From assembly GCF_029846235.1 (NCBI RefSeq), contig NZ_JARVWP010000007.1, forward strand, positions 62,001 to 126,000: a stretch of 64,000 bases of DNA. The letters run 5' to 3'. The stretch is from Bradyrhizobium sp. CER78. Lineage in GTDB: Bacteria; Pseudomonadota; Alphaproteobacteria; Rhizobiales; Xanthobacteraceae. Positions within the stretch are counted from its first letter, which is position 1, and each line of letters begins with the position of its first letter. A program made the position numbers and the translations under genes. Under the pieces are notes generated by a model. It saw only the letters and a program-made list of their open reading frames with translations. It was not told where the DNA came from and did no database searches. This document shows, one piece after another, positions 34,279 to 42,328 of the stretch.

Positions 34279-34872
34279 CTAGTCGATCGCGCTGGATGAG
34301 CCATTCGGCTCGAGCTTCTGCACCTCCGACACGTTGACACCGAGCACCACGATGTCGTGCGTCTTGCCCTGCAGGTCCTTCACCTGATCGCGCAATAGCG
34401 CCTCGACGCGGAAGCCGAGCGCCTCGAAGATCGCGATCGCCCGGGTCTGGTCCGACGTCATCTGCACGGTCAGGCGCTCGAGGCCCATCGACAGCGCGAG
34501 GTCGAAAGCCTCATTGGAAAGCGCCCGCCCGATGCCGGTCCCGCGCACATGCGAGGCAATCACGGTCCTGATCTCACCGACATGGGCCGACCACGACATT
34601 GGGTCCCGCACGATCGCACCGCACCCGACCACCGCATCATCCTTGACCGCGAGCAGGCTGACGATCGAGCCGCGTTCGATCTCCTTGATCCACGCCAAGA
34701 GCACCTTCTGCTCGCTGATATTCCTCGGCAGGAATAGCATGTCGTGCACGGCAAGCGCCTTGGCGAATTTGAGGGTGGCGGCCTCGTCGGCAGCTCCCAT
34801 CAACCGGAACTCGACATCTCCACTCTCGAAGTTGACGCGACGTGGATAGGATCGCATCTTGGTATTCCTCAT
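34279..34872 (-). CDS. GNAT family N-acetyltransferase
   Basis: About 197 aa. The acetyl-CoA loop is ASHVRGTGIGRALSNEAFDLA (Q/R-x-x-G-x-G/A pattern with RGTGIG), preceded by the AVVGCGAIV strand and followed by LTVQMTSDQTRAIAIFEALGF. The acceptor substrate is unknown. ATG 34872 or 34857 is possible. It is divergent from the acyl-CoA ligase at 35066. Confidence 0.85.
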   Translation of the reverse strand: MRNTKMRSYPRRVNFESGDVEFRLMGAADEAATLKFAKALAVHDMLFLPRNISEQKVLLAWIKEIERGSIVSLLAVKDDAVVGCGAIVRDPMSWSAHVGEIRTVIASHVRGTGIGRALSNEAFDLALSMGLERLTVQMTSDQTRAIAIFEALGFRVEALLRDQVKDLQGKTHDIVVLGVNVSEVQKLEPNGSSSAID

Positions 34873-34992
34873 GCAGACGGCTCGCTCAATCAAAGGTTCG
34901 CACTTCGCCGCAACCGCCCTTGCGGGGGCAGCGCGTTTCTCTCGCCTGTCCTGCACGCGAGAGCCGGATCACGCAAGCCGGGCGTGCGCCGA

Positions 34993-35033
34993 TGTCCGAA
35001 TATAACCCCTGAAGCAGCCAGTTTGCACCTTTC
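34993..35033 (+). promoter_or_regulatory. 41-bp bipartite AraC-type operator, copy F (acyl-CoA ligase)
   Basis: Plus strand: TGTCCGAATATAACC, 12-bp spacer, AGTTTGCACCTTTC. It is 33 bases upstream of the acyl-CoA ligase ATG. The -10 expected 22 bases on (around 35052) is poor (AGAGCC). If used, the transcript would start within a few bases of the ATG, i.e. nearly leaderless; no ribosome site is seen before that ATG. Confidence 0.65.
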
Positions 35034-35065
35034 CCAGCTGGCATGAGCACAAGAGCCTTTCGACA

Positions 35066-36682
35066 ATGACCAATACAAGCGCGCCCAAGGACAACGAGGA
35101 ACGACCGCTGCACGAAATACTCCGGCAGCATGCCCGTGAGCGGCCGGCGAAACCGGCCTGCATCTGGTACGGCCGTGCCGTCACGTTCCTCGAACTCGAC
35201 CGCGCCAGCGATGCATTCGCGGCGCGCCTGCAACAGCTCGGCGTCGCCAAGGGCGAGCCGGTCGCGCTGTTCATGAACAACTGTCCACAGTACATGATGG
35301 CGCAGTACGGCATCCAGAAGATCGGCGCCATCGCCTCGCCTTGCGGCGCGCTGAACAAGGAGCACGAACTCGCCTATCAGCTCGACGATCTCGGCGCGCG
35401 CGTGATCGTCGCGGCCGAACCGCTGCTGCCGATCGTGCGGCAGGTCCGCGACAAGACCAGGCTCGAGCATGTGTTCGTCGTCCGCTACACCGATCTGCTG
35501 CCCGAGCGGCCGCAGATCGGCGTTCCGGACGAACTGCAGGGATCGGCGCCCGAGCCCGTCGATACAGCGGGCGATACCGAAGAATTCCTTGCCGTCACAA
35601 CAAGCGGTGCACGGCCAAGCGCCGTCGCGATCGACATGAACGACACGGCGCTGATGATCTACACCTCGGGCAGCACGGGCCGGCCCAAGGGAGCGATGCT
35701 GTCCTATCGCAACGTCATCTACAAGACGGCGGCGACCGTGAACTGCAACGGGATCGGCACCGATGACGTGCTGCTCTCGATCGCTCCGCTCTATCACATC
35801 GCGGGCATGGTGATGGGCGTGAACGCGCCGGTCTACGCGGGCGCGACGTCTGTGCTGTTGTACCGGTTCGATCCGCTCGTGACGGCGCAGGCGATCGACC
35901 GTCACCAGGTGAGCTGGTGGTACAGCGTGGCGCCGATGAATGTCGCGATCACGCAGCTCCCGAACATTTCCGACTTCAGATTGAGCAGCCTTCGCGTCAA
36001 TCCGGTGACCAGTTTCGGCATCGACTGGACCGAAGCGCTTGCCAGGCAATGGCAGACCGTCGCGTCGAACTGCGAAAGCTTCGAAGCCGCGTACGGCCTG
36101 ACCGAGACACATACGGTCGACACTTTCATGCCGCGCACGGCGGTGCGCTGGGGCACGCATGGCAAGCCGGTGCCCGGCAACGAGATCCGGATCGTCGATC
36201 CGGATACGGGCACAGACACGCCGGCCGGCGTCCCGGGCGAGATCGTGATCCGAGGCCCGGGCGTGTTCAAGGGCTACCGCAATCGTCCCGATGCGACGGC
36301 GGAAGCGCTGCGCAACGGCTGGCTCCACACCGGCGACATGGGCCGCCTCGATGCCGACGGCTACCTGACCTTCATGGGGCGCTTCAAGGAGATGATCAAG
36401 GTCTCCGGCTACAGCGTCTTCCCGGAAGAGGTCGAATCGATCCTGAACAAGCACCCGTCGGTAGCGGCATCGGCAGTGATCGGCATGCCCGACGCAACGA
36501 AGGGCGAGGTGGTGAAGGCCTTCATCGTCCTGGCCCCGCATACCGAACTGGACTCGGCGCAGCTCGTGGCATGGGCGCGCCAGAACATGGCGCCTTACAA
36601 AGTGCCGCGGGACGTCAGCTTCGTCACGGAATTGCCGCGCTCACCGGCCGGCAAGCTGTTGCGGCGACTGCTCAAGGACTGA
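35066..36682 (+). CDS. Acyl-CoA synthetase (AMP-binding), second copy
   Basis: 538 aa. A3 motif is YTSGSTGRPKGAML (about residue 197), then YGLTETH, GDMGRLDADGYLTFMGRFKEM and a C-terminal SPAGKLLRRLL with the catalytic Lys. It is less like the ligase at 18576 than two recent duplicates would be, and probably has different chain-length or acid specificity. Operator copy F lies directly upstream, suggesting co-regulation with the lipid and decarboxylase operons. Confidence 0.94.
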   Translation: MTNTSAPKDNEERPLHEILRQHARERPAKPACIWYGRAVTFLELDRASDAFAARLQQLGVAKGEPVALFMNNCPQYMMAQYGIQKIGAIASPCGALNKEHELAYQLDDLGARVIVAAEPLLPIVRQVRDKTRLEHVFVVRYTDLLPERPQIGVPDELQGSAPEPVDTAGDTEEFLAVTTSGARPSAVAIDMNDTALMIYTSGSTGRPKGAMLSYRNVIYKTAATVNCNGIGTDDVLLSIAPLYHIAGMVMGVNAPVYAGATSVLLYRFDPLVTAQAIDRHQVSWWYSVAPMNVAITQLPNISDFRLSSLRVNPVTSFGIDWTEALARQWQTVASNCESFEAAYGLTETHTVDTFMPRTAVRWGTHGKPVPGNEIRIVDPDTGTDTPAGVPGEIVIRGPGVFKGYRNRPDATAEALRNGWLHTGDMGRLDADGYLTFMGRFKEMIKVSGYSVFPEEVESILNKHPSVAASAVIGMPDATKGEVVKAFIVLAPHTELDSAQLVAWARQNMAPYKVPRDVSFVTELPRSPAGKLLRRLLKD

Positions 36683-36742
36683 CTCTGCAGCGAAGTTGCC
36701 CCGGACAGTGGACGGTGCCGCCTGGAAATCCCGGTCGGCCGG

Positions 36743-36783
36743 TGTCCGAAAATCACCGTCAAGTCGGTCCGACAGCACCTCTT
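36743..36783 (+). promoter_or_regulatory. 41-bp bipartite AraC-type operator, copy G
   Basis: Plus strand: TGTCCGAAAATCACC, 12-bp spacer, CGACAGCACCTCTT. The first half fits the consensus very well and the second half is weaker; no good -10 follows at the usual distance. It lies 61 bases after the acyl-CoA ligase stop and just before a small atypical frame. Confidence 0.6.
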
Positions 36784-36792
36784 CGGGAATCG

Positions 36793-37056
36793 ATGCCCAT
36801 GTTGGACATCTCATTTTGTCCCCGGCGATTCACCGACAAGAAGCAAATTGCAGACTGCCACATGTTAAGTCACGACGACGAACGCTCTCGCACCAAGTAC
36901 CAGCGACGCATGAAACGGATGATCGAAGCACTACGAGGCGAACTGACGCTGCAAGGTATCATCGGTCAGGGGACCACCACGGACTTGCGGGTGGATATCG
37001 TCGGCCTTGCCGAAACGGCACTCATGGTGTGCGACTTCGACGGGATCGCGGACTGA
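36793..37056 (+). CDS. Hypothetical protein, 87 aa, atypical codon use
   Basis: The frame runs from ATG 36793 (ATG 36862 is another possible start) and uses TTA, CTA, CGA and AGT codons that are rare in the flanking genes, so it looks acquired or decayed. The centre is rich in Lys/Arg (TKYQRRMKRMIEALRGELTL), and the C-terminal part has a VDIVGLAETALMV strand-helix look. No family is recognised. It could be a fragment of a larger lost gene. Confidence 0.35.
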   Translation: MPMLDISFCPRRFTDKKQIADCHMLSHDDERSRTKYQRRMKRMIEALRGELTLQGIIGQGTTTDLRVDIVGLAETALMVCDFDGIAD

Positions 37057-37217
37057 TACGCCTATCCGAACAAAGCCAGACCTTCGTTTGCGCGCCCCCG
37101 CCTAAGGGGGTCTTCAAAGAACTGATCGAGCTTTGCACGACAATGCTGGTAGTTGCATTGGCAGAGGGCCGCGACCTTCGACTAAAATCCGGTAAAATCA
37201 ACTACTTACCCTCGAAG

Positions 37218-37241
37218 TTCAATGCCGGCCGGGACACCACG
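37218..37241 (+). repeat. Degenerate copy of the tRNA-Leu 3' end (possible att site)
   Basis: It matches tRNA-Leu positions 11424-11448 at 21 of 25 aligned positions with one gap, including CCGGCC, GGG and CACCACG, in the same orientation. It is followed at once by the 39-bp repeat also found downstream of the tRNA. This geometry is that of a far-end attachment site of a tRNA-inserted island. Confidence 0.45.
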
Positions 37242-37279
37242 CGAAGCTTGAGCGACGCGAGAGCGAAGACGGGCGGCCC
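37241..37279 (+). repeat. 39-bp dispersed repeat, copy 2
   Basis: Same sequence as 11512-11550 with one A-to-G difference, in the same orientation. It lies directly after the tRNA-end-like segment. Confidence 0.85.
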
Positions 37280-37439
37280 GAGCCTCATCCGGCATCGTTC
37301 GATTTTCCTGGCTCGGGCATAATCTTCATTTCGGCATTCACGGCCATTCGCCCGCTTTTGCTGCTATACGGCGGTAGCCGTGTTGGTAGATTGCAATGCG
37401 GTTGGTGTTGCAATTTTTGGAAGCGCGTGAAGACGTCGG

Positions 37440-39749
37440 ATGCCCGAAACAGGTGACCCCCAAAAATCCAATTCGACCGCGTCTCAGCCCGTGTTCGCGC
37501 AGGCTCTTGCGCTGCATCAGCGGGGGCAGTTGGCGGCGGCAGAGAAGATCTACGAGGACATTCTCCGACAGCAGCCAAGCAACTTCGATGCGCTGCATCT
37601 GTTGGGCCTGATTTCCGCGCAGACCGGCCGCAGCGAGCGCGGCATTGACCTGATCCGGCGAGCCATCAGGCTCAACGACAACGTCGCGGACGCGCACAAC
37701 AATTTGGGCAATGCGCTGCGCGACTTGCGGCGCTTCGACGAAGCGCTCGCGAGCTTCGACAGGGCGACCGCGCTCAAGCAAGACCTTTCCCCGGCGCTCT
37801 ACAATCGCGGACTTACGCTCGCAGACCTCGGCCGCCACGAGGAGGCGCTCGCAAGCTACGATCGCGTGATCGCGCTGGTGCCCAACCATGCAGATGCCTA
37901 TCGAAACAGGGGCGCCGCGCTGAGAAAGCTCGGGCGTCTCGAGGCGGCCCTGGCGAGCCTGGACAGGGCGATTGCGCTCAAGCCCAACGATACCGGTGCA
38001 CACAACGATCGCGGCAACGTGCTCAATGACCTCGAAAGGTTCGATGATGCGCTCGCCAGCTACGACCGGGCGCCGGGAATTGCCGGCGCGTGCTACAACC
38101 GCGGCAACGTGCTGATCAAACTGGACCGTCTCGAAGAGGCCGTTGCAAGTTACGACAAGGCGATCGCACTGCGGCCCGACTATGGCGAAGCCTACAACAA
38201 CCGCGGCACGGCGCTGCTCAAGCTCAGGGATCATGAGGCGGCGCTCGCCAGCATCGACAAGGCGATCCAGCACAAGGGCGACGATGCGGCCGCCTATGCC
38301 AACCGCGGCAAGGTCCTGTCCATGCTGGCGCGCTACCAGGAGGCACTCACTGCCTATGACAAGGCCGTCGCGCTGCAGCCGGACCAGGCCGACATCGAAG
38401 GCTATCGCCTGCACGCCAAATCGCACATTTGCGACTGGAGTAACTTCGACGCCGAGTGCGACCAACTGATCGATTCGATCAGGAATCGGGACGCGACGGC
38501 GGCGCCCTTTTTGTTTTGTAGCGTGCCTTCATCGGCCGCCGACCAACTGCTATGCGCCACGCGATGGACCGCGAAGAACCATCCGCCGTCTGAAAGCCCG
38601 CGCTGGCGGGGCGAGCGCTACCATCACGATCGAATTCGCATCGGCTATTTCTCGTCGGATTTCTGCAACCACGCGACGTCGCATTTGATGGCAGGACTGT
38701 TCGAGTGCCACGACCGGTCGAAATTCGAGACGGTGGCAATCTCATGGTCGCCCAAAGACCCTACGGAGATGCGTCGACGGCTTGAGGCGTCGTTCGATCG
38801 ATTTGTCGAGGTCGGGGACATGAACGACGATGCGGTCGCCGACCTGATCAGACGATTGGAAATCGACATCCTGGTCGATCTGAAAGGCTTCACCGGGGGA
38901 TCCCGCACCAGGGTGCTTGGCCGCCGGCCTGCCCCGGTCCAGGTCAGTTATCTGGGCTACCCGGGAACACTCGGTGCCCCGTTCATCGACTACATCATCG
39001 CCGATCGTACCGTGATCCCGGACCACCATCGCGAATTCTACAGCGAAAAGGTGGTCGCTCTGCCCGACAGCTATCAGGCCAACGACGACAAGCGCGCCAT
39101 TGCCGAACGTGTGTTCACACGCGGCGAGGTGGGGCTGGCCCCGACCGGCTTCGTGTTTTGTTGCTTCAACAACAACTACAAGATCAACCCGCAGATGTTC
39201 GATCGGTGGATGAGGATTCTCGGCCGCGTCGAGGGCAGCATGTTGTGGCTGCTCGAAGCCAGCGCCGAGTCTGCCGCAAATCTGCGAAAGGAAGCGGTCG
39301 CGCGAGGCGTCGCTGCGGAGCGCCTTGTGTTCGCACAGCGTGCGCCGTTGCCCGACCATCTCGCACGCCATCGCCTCGCCGACCTGTTCCTCGACAACAC
39401 TCCCTACAACGCCCACACGACCGCCAGCGATGCACTCTGGACCGGCCTGCCGGTGCTCACCATTCTCGGCGACACGTTTGCCAGTCGGGTCGGCGCGAGT
39501 TTGCTCCATGCGACCGGCCTGCCCGAGCTGATTGCGGAATCGCCGGAAGCTTACGAGCACATGGCGGTCGATCTTGCGACCCATCCTTCGAAGCTCGCGG
39601 CGCTCAGAATGAGGCTGGCGGCCAACCGGCTGACGACACCGTTGTTCGATACCAAACGCTTCACCCGACATATCGAGGCCGCCTACACCGCGATGCATGA
39701 GCGTCACAGGGCGGGCCTTGCGCCGGACCATATCGACGTCCCGGCGTGA
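37440..39749 (+). CDS. TPR-repeat protein with GT41 (O-GlcNAc transferase / SPINDLY-like) domain
   Basis: 769 aa. About nine tetratricopeptide repeats of 34 residues fill residues 18-330 (recurring NRGxAL...ALASYDRAIAL). A GT41-type glycosyltransferase C-domain spans about 385-750 (RIGYFSSDFCNHATSHL; VQVSYLGYPGTLGAPFIDYIIAD; FNNNYKINP; LFLDNTPYNAHTTASDALWTGLPVLT). It probably attaches a sugar to protein Ser/Thr in the cytosol or takes part in surface glycosylation. One repeat (DDALASYDRAPGIAGACYN) is four residues short, an in-frame 12-base loss. No linked partner gene suggests a target. Confidence 0.93.
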   Translation: MPETGDPQKSNSTASQPVFAQALALHQRGQLAAAEKIYEDILRQQPSNFDALHLLGLISAQTGRSERGIDLIRRAIRLNDNVADAHNNLGNALRDLRRFDEALASFDRATALKQDLSPALYNRGLTLADLGRHEEALASYDRVIALVPNHADAYRNRGAALRKLGRLEAALASLDRAIALKPNDTGAHNDRGNVLNDLERFDDALASYDRAPGIAGACYNRGNVLIKLDRLEEAVASYDKAIALRPDYGEAYNNRGTALLKLRDHEAALASIDKAIQHKGDDAAAYANRGKVLSMLARYQEALTAYDKAVALQPDQADIEGYRLHAKSHICDWSNFDAECDQLIDSIRNRDATAAPFLFCSVPSSAADQLLCATRWTAKNHPPSESPRWRGERYHHDRIRIGYFSSDFCNHATSHLMAGLFECHDRSKFETVAISWSPKDPTEMRRRLEASFDRFVEVGDMNDDAVADLIRRLEIDILVDLKGFTGGSRTRVLGRRPAPVQVSYLGYPGTLGAPFIDYIIADRTVIPDHHREFYSEKVVALPDSYQANDDKRAIAERVFTRGEVGLAPTGFVFCCFNNNYKINPQMFDRWMRILGRVEGSMLWLLEASAESAANLRKEAVARGVAAERLVFAQRAPLPDHLARHRLADLFLDNTPYNAHTTASDALWTGLPVLTILGDTFASRVGASLLHATGLPELIAESPEAYEHMAVDLATHPSKLAALRMRLAANRLTTPLFDTKRFTRHIEAAYTAMHERHRAGLAPDHIDVPA

Positions 39750-39873
39750 TCGCTGCGGCGTCGCCAACTTTCGCGGGCTGCCGTGGGTTCGACGGTCGTT
39801 CGCGCGAACCGCTAATGCCAATACCCAAAGCTGCTTCATCGGCCCGCCGAGCAAGACCCTGATAGTGATACCG

Positions 39874-40317
39874 TCACGCGCTCTTGGCGACCGGCGCGAC
39901 CACCGGCTTGGCGTCGCCGAACATCGCCGGATCGATCGTCAACTGAAAGCGCTTGAAGCGCCAGCCCTGGCCCGTCCGCTTCACGATGCAATCGCCGCCC
40001 GCGGTGGCGATTGCAACCGGCCCGGTCGCGATGTTCATCTTGGTGATGTAGAAGCGATAACGTGCCCCCTCCTCGTGGGCATCGACGACGTGGTTGGTAA
40101 GGAAATGCCGTACGCCGTCTTCCTTGCCGGCCGCGATGTGCTTGGTGATGAATTCCTTCACTGCGGCGGGACCGACGAACTCGCCGTAGGGGGCGACGAA
40201 GACGCCGTCGTCGGCAAAGCCGGAGGCGAACCCGCCGGCATCCTCGCTGTCGAGCCCGATATAGGTGCGCGCGGTGAGTTCCTGGATGTCGATCTTGTCT
40301 TCGGTCGTGATGGTCAT
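39874..40317 (-). CDS. SnoaL / NTF2-like fold protein
   Basis: 147 aa. A cone-like NTF2 fold is suggested by the N-terminal helix (DIQELTARTYIGLDSEDA), FADDGVFVAPYG and the terminal WRFKRFQLTIDP strand. Members are small-molecule isomerases, dehydratases or oxygenase partners. It follows the hydrolase gene at 40358 by 40 bases on the same strand as the outer-membrane protein gene, so it is probably part of the same catabolic unit. Confidence 0.8.
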   Translation of the reverse strand: MTITTEDKIDIQELTARTYIGLDSEDAGGFASGFADDGVFVAPYGEFVGPAAVKEFITKHIAAGKEDGVRHFLTNHVVDAHEEGARYRFYITKMNIATGPVAIATAGGDCIVKRTGQGWRFKRFQLTIDPAMFGDAKPVVAPVAKSA

Positions 40318-40357
40318 CGATAGTCTCCCTTGGGTTTAAGTATTTGAATGAACGGAT

Positions 40358-41095
40358 TCAGGCGGACGCAATGTGCCGCCGCAGCAGCGCGTTGAAGGGC
40401 TCGCCAACCTTCTGGACTGCGTGACCAGCACCTTGCAGGCAGTGGCATTCGACGTTGAACAGGTCAGCGAGCCGCCCGCTGATGCCGTCAAACGCTTCGC
40501 TCCAGCCGCCGGTGACGACGAGCTTCGGGAAGCGCGCGTCGGCGACCGCGCCGACCGGCACATCGACGCTCCAGGGACGCTCGGTGACGAGGACGCCGGC
40601 CGCAGCGTTAACCGGCGGGGGAAGCGGATCGGGCATCGGCATGTTCATCTCGAGCGCCGCCAGGAAACCGGTCACGAAGGCGTGGCGCTTCGTCCGATCG
40701 GCGGTGGCCCAATGCTTGCGCATCGCCTCCGCCACGCGGCGCACCGGGGCGAGATCGGACGCCAGCGCAAAGGCCGGCGGCTCAATCACCGTGAGCGAAC
40801 GCACGAGGTCCGGACGCCGGCCCGCGGCGTTCATCGCAACCATCCCTCCCATCGACGTGCCGACCAGATGCGCGCCGTCGCCGAGCAACTCGATGACATC
40901 AGCGGCGTCGCGAAGGACATCCACCGCATCGATCGGCGCGGTGTCGCCGTAGCCGCGGCGGGTCATGACTGCAAGGGCGAAGGTGTCGGCCAGCGGTTTC
41001 TGCTCGCCGAATGCGGCGGCGCCGACGCCAAGGCTGCCGTGGACAAGGACGATCCGGTCCCCTCCACCACCCCAATTTTCAACTGCATAGGACAT
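40358..41095 (-). CDS. Alpha/beta hydrolase
   Basis: About 245 aa. It opens with VLVHGSLGVGAAAF (oxyanion HG), has the nucleophile elbow GTSMGG (Ser about 99) and His near the end in QGAGHAVQKVG. The size and simple cap fit small-ester or C-C bond hydrolases. ATG 41095 gives the usual strand start (MSYAVENWGGGGD). It lies between an outer-membrane protein and an NTF2-like protein. Confidence 0.88.
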   Translation of the reverse strand: MSYAVENWGGGGDRIVLVHGSLGVGAAAFGEQKPLADTFALAVMTRRGYGDTAPIDAVDVLRDAADVIELLGDGAHLVGTSMGGMVAMNAAGRRPDLVRSLTVIEPPAFALASDLAPVRRVAEAMRKHWATADRTKRHAFVTGFLAALEMNMPMPDPLPPPVNAAAGVLVTERPWSVDVPVGAVADARFPKLVVTGGWSEAFDGISGRLADLFNVECHCLQGAGHAVQKVGEPFNALLRRHIASA

Positions 41096-41180
41096 CAATG
41101 GTCTCCAATTTTCGATGGCGCGATGTGCGGTCGCACGGCCGCGCAGCGCGGTGTCGAGCGCTGCGCGGACGCGAATGCTG

Positions 41181-42179
41181 CTATTTGCGAAACGATGTAC
41201 GCGTTGGCGCGGGGGCCGGCGCATCGGGCGCCCACAGCCGGTAGCTCAGGTTGGCGAACACCGTGAAACCGCGCGAGACGGTCGCGCTGTCGATGCCGGG
41301 CACTGCCGTCCCTCCGGAAACGTTGGCCGACAGCTCGTGCGTCGCCCACACGCTCAACGCGGCGGGACCGAAATTGTATCCGACCAGCGCGCCGGCGGCC
41401 CAGATGTCGTAACGCTTGAGATTGACCGCCCCGCCATAGAATGCGCTGGACCTGTCGTCGCTGACCTGTCCGACGTAGTAGCCGACCGGACCGAACGTCC
41501 AGTTGCCGATGGTTTTGGTCACGGTGAATTCGGCATGCAGCACGTTGCCGCTGGTGTAGCCGGTCACCGAGCTCGCGGTGTTGATTTCCTCGAACAGGTT
41601 GGCGGTGAGATTCCAACCGTCCTTGAAATAGGAGACGACGAGGTTCGGCTGGAAGGTCCACCAGGGCGCGCCGACATTTCCAAGCCCGTTCGGGCCTGAG
41701 GTGGTGCCGGTCGGCATCCACATGCCGAAACCCGACTTGACGTACACACCGCTGTCGCCGAGCTTCCAGCTCAGCTCCGCCGGCGCCAGGAACGTATTGT
41801 GCATGCCGAGCGGATTGACGTTCACCGGCGAGCCGACGTCGAGCATCATGAACGGCTGCACGATCACCGCATCGTAGGTTGCGCCGAATACCGTCCATCC
41901 GGGCACCCAGAGCAATCCTGCGGCCCCGGCCGCGATGTGAACGGAGGTCTTGCCGCCGCCTGCGGCGGTGGGCGCGCCCGGACCGACGATCGATCCCGAA
42001 TAGGCCACCGCCTGATCGAACATGTAGAGGCCGGCCGGCGGCGTGATCGCGGCATTTCCAAGTACAAGGCCCGGCTTCTGCGCCGAGCCGATATAGCCGG
42101 CCTCGAACGCAGCGGCCTGCGTGCAAGCCATCGCCAGGCCGACCGTCAATCCTGTGGTAAATATGCCGTTAGAAAACAT
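41181..42179 (-). CDS. Outer-membrane protein, phenol-degradation MetA/SphA-like
   Basis: About 332 aa. A signal peptide covers residues 1 to about 24 (ends AAAFEAG). It is beta-rich with alternating aromatic residues and ends in a short Pro-rich tail, RTSFRK. The pattern of an early SAQKPGLVLGNAAITPPAGLYMFDQ-type segment (split: SAQKPGLVLG, then PPAGLYMFDQ) fits the transporter family seen beside aromatic and alkyl catabolism genes. It probably lets a hydrophobic substrate cross the outer membrane. The AraC gene directly upstream on the same strand is a likely regulator. Confidence 0.8.
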   Translation of the reverse strand: MFSNGIFTTGLTVGLAMACTQAAAFEAGYIGSAQKPGLVLGNAAITPPAGLYMFDQAVAYSGSIVGPGAPTAAGGGKTSVHIAAGAAGLLWVPGWTVFGATYDAVIVQPFMMLDVGSPVNVNPLGMHNTFLAPAELSWKLGDSGVYVKSGFGMWMPTGTTSGPNGLGNVGAPWWTFQPNLVVSYFKDGWNLTANLFEEINTASSVTGYTSGNVLHAEFTVTKTIGNWTFGPVGYYVGQVSDDRSSAFYGGAVNLKRYDIWAAGALVGYNFGPAALSVWATHELSANVSGGTAVPGIDSATVSRGFTVFANLSYRLWAPDAPAPAPTRTSFRK

Positions 42180-42328
42180 GTCCCCTCCGATCCGATGCCT
42201 CCTGCTCTCATCACCGGATGGCGGCGGCAGGTTTCGTTGGCTGGAATGTTCGACAGAGGGCGGCGCGGCGCTATCGCGCGCGCGAGGACGGTTATCAGAA
42301 TCGCGAAAATTTTGGTGGACGCGCGGCG

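Larger units (their letters stand above)
36683..37439. other. Gene-poor stretch with atypical composition and repeat / tRNA-end remnants
   Basis: It holds operator copy G, one 87-codon frame with codon use unlike the neighbours, a CCCCC..GGGGG hairpin near 37094-37110, and an AT-richer segment (37130-37220) whose frame reads as a fragment (LVVALAEGRDLRLKSGKINY). At 37218-37279 it has a degenerate tRNA-Leu 3' end followed by the 39-bp repeat. No complete mobile-element gene is seen. Confidence 0.6.

Noticed and set aside
37090..37113. CCCCC-GGGGG hairpin as a terminator
   Set aside because: The stem is only 5-6 bp and is not followed by a run of T, so it was not listed as a terminator.
37600..38400. 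Regular repeats of about 102 bp that could suggest a CRISPR-like or tandem array
   Set aside because: The period is 34 codons in frame and encodes tetratricopeptide repeats; the repeats are diverged and there are no spacers.
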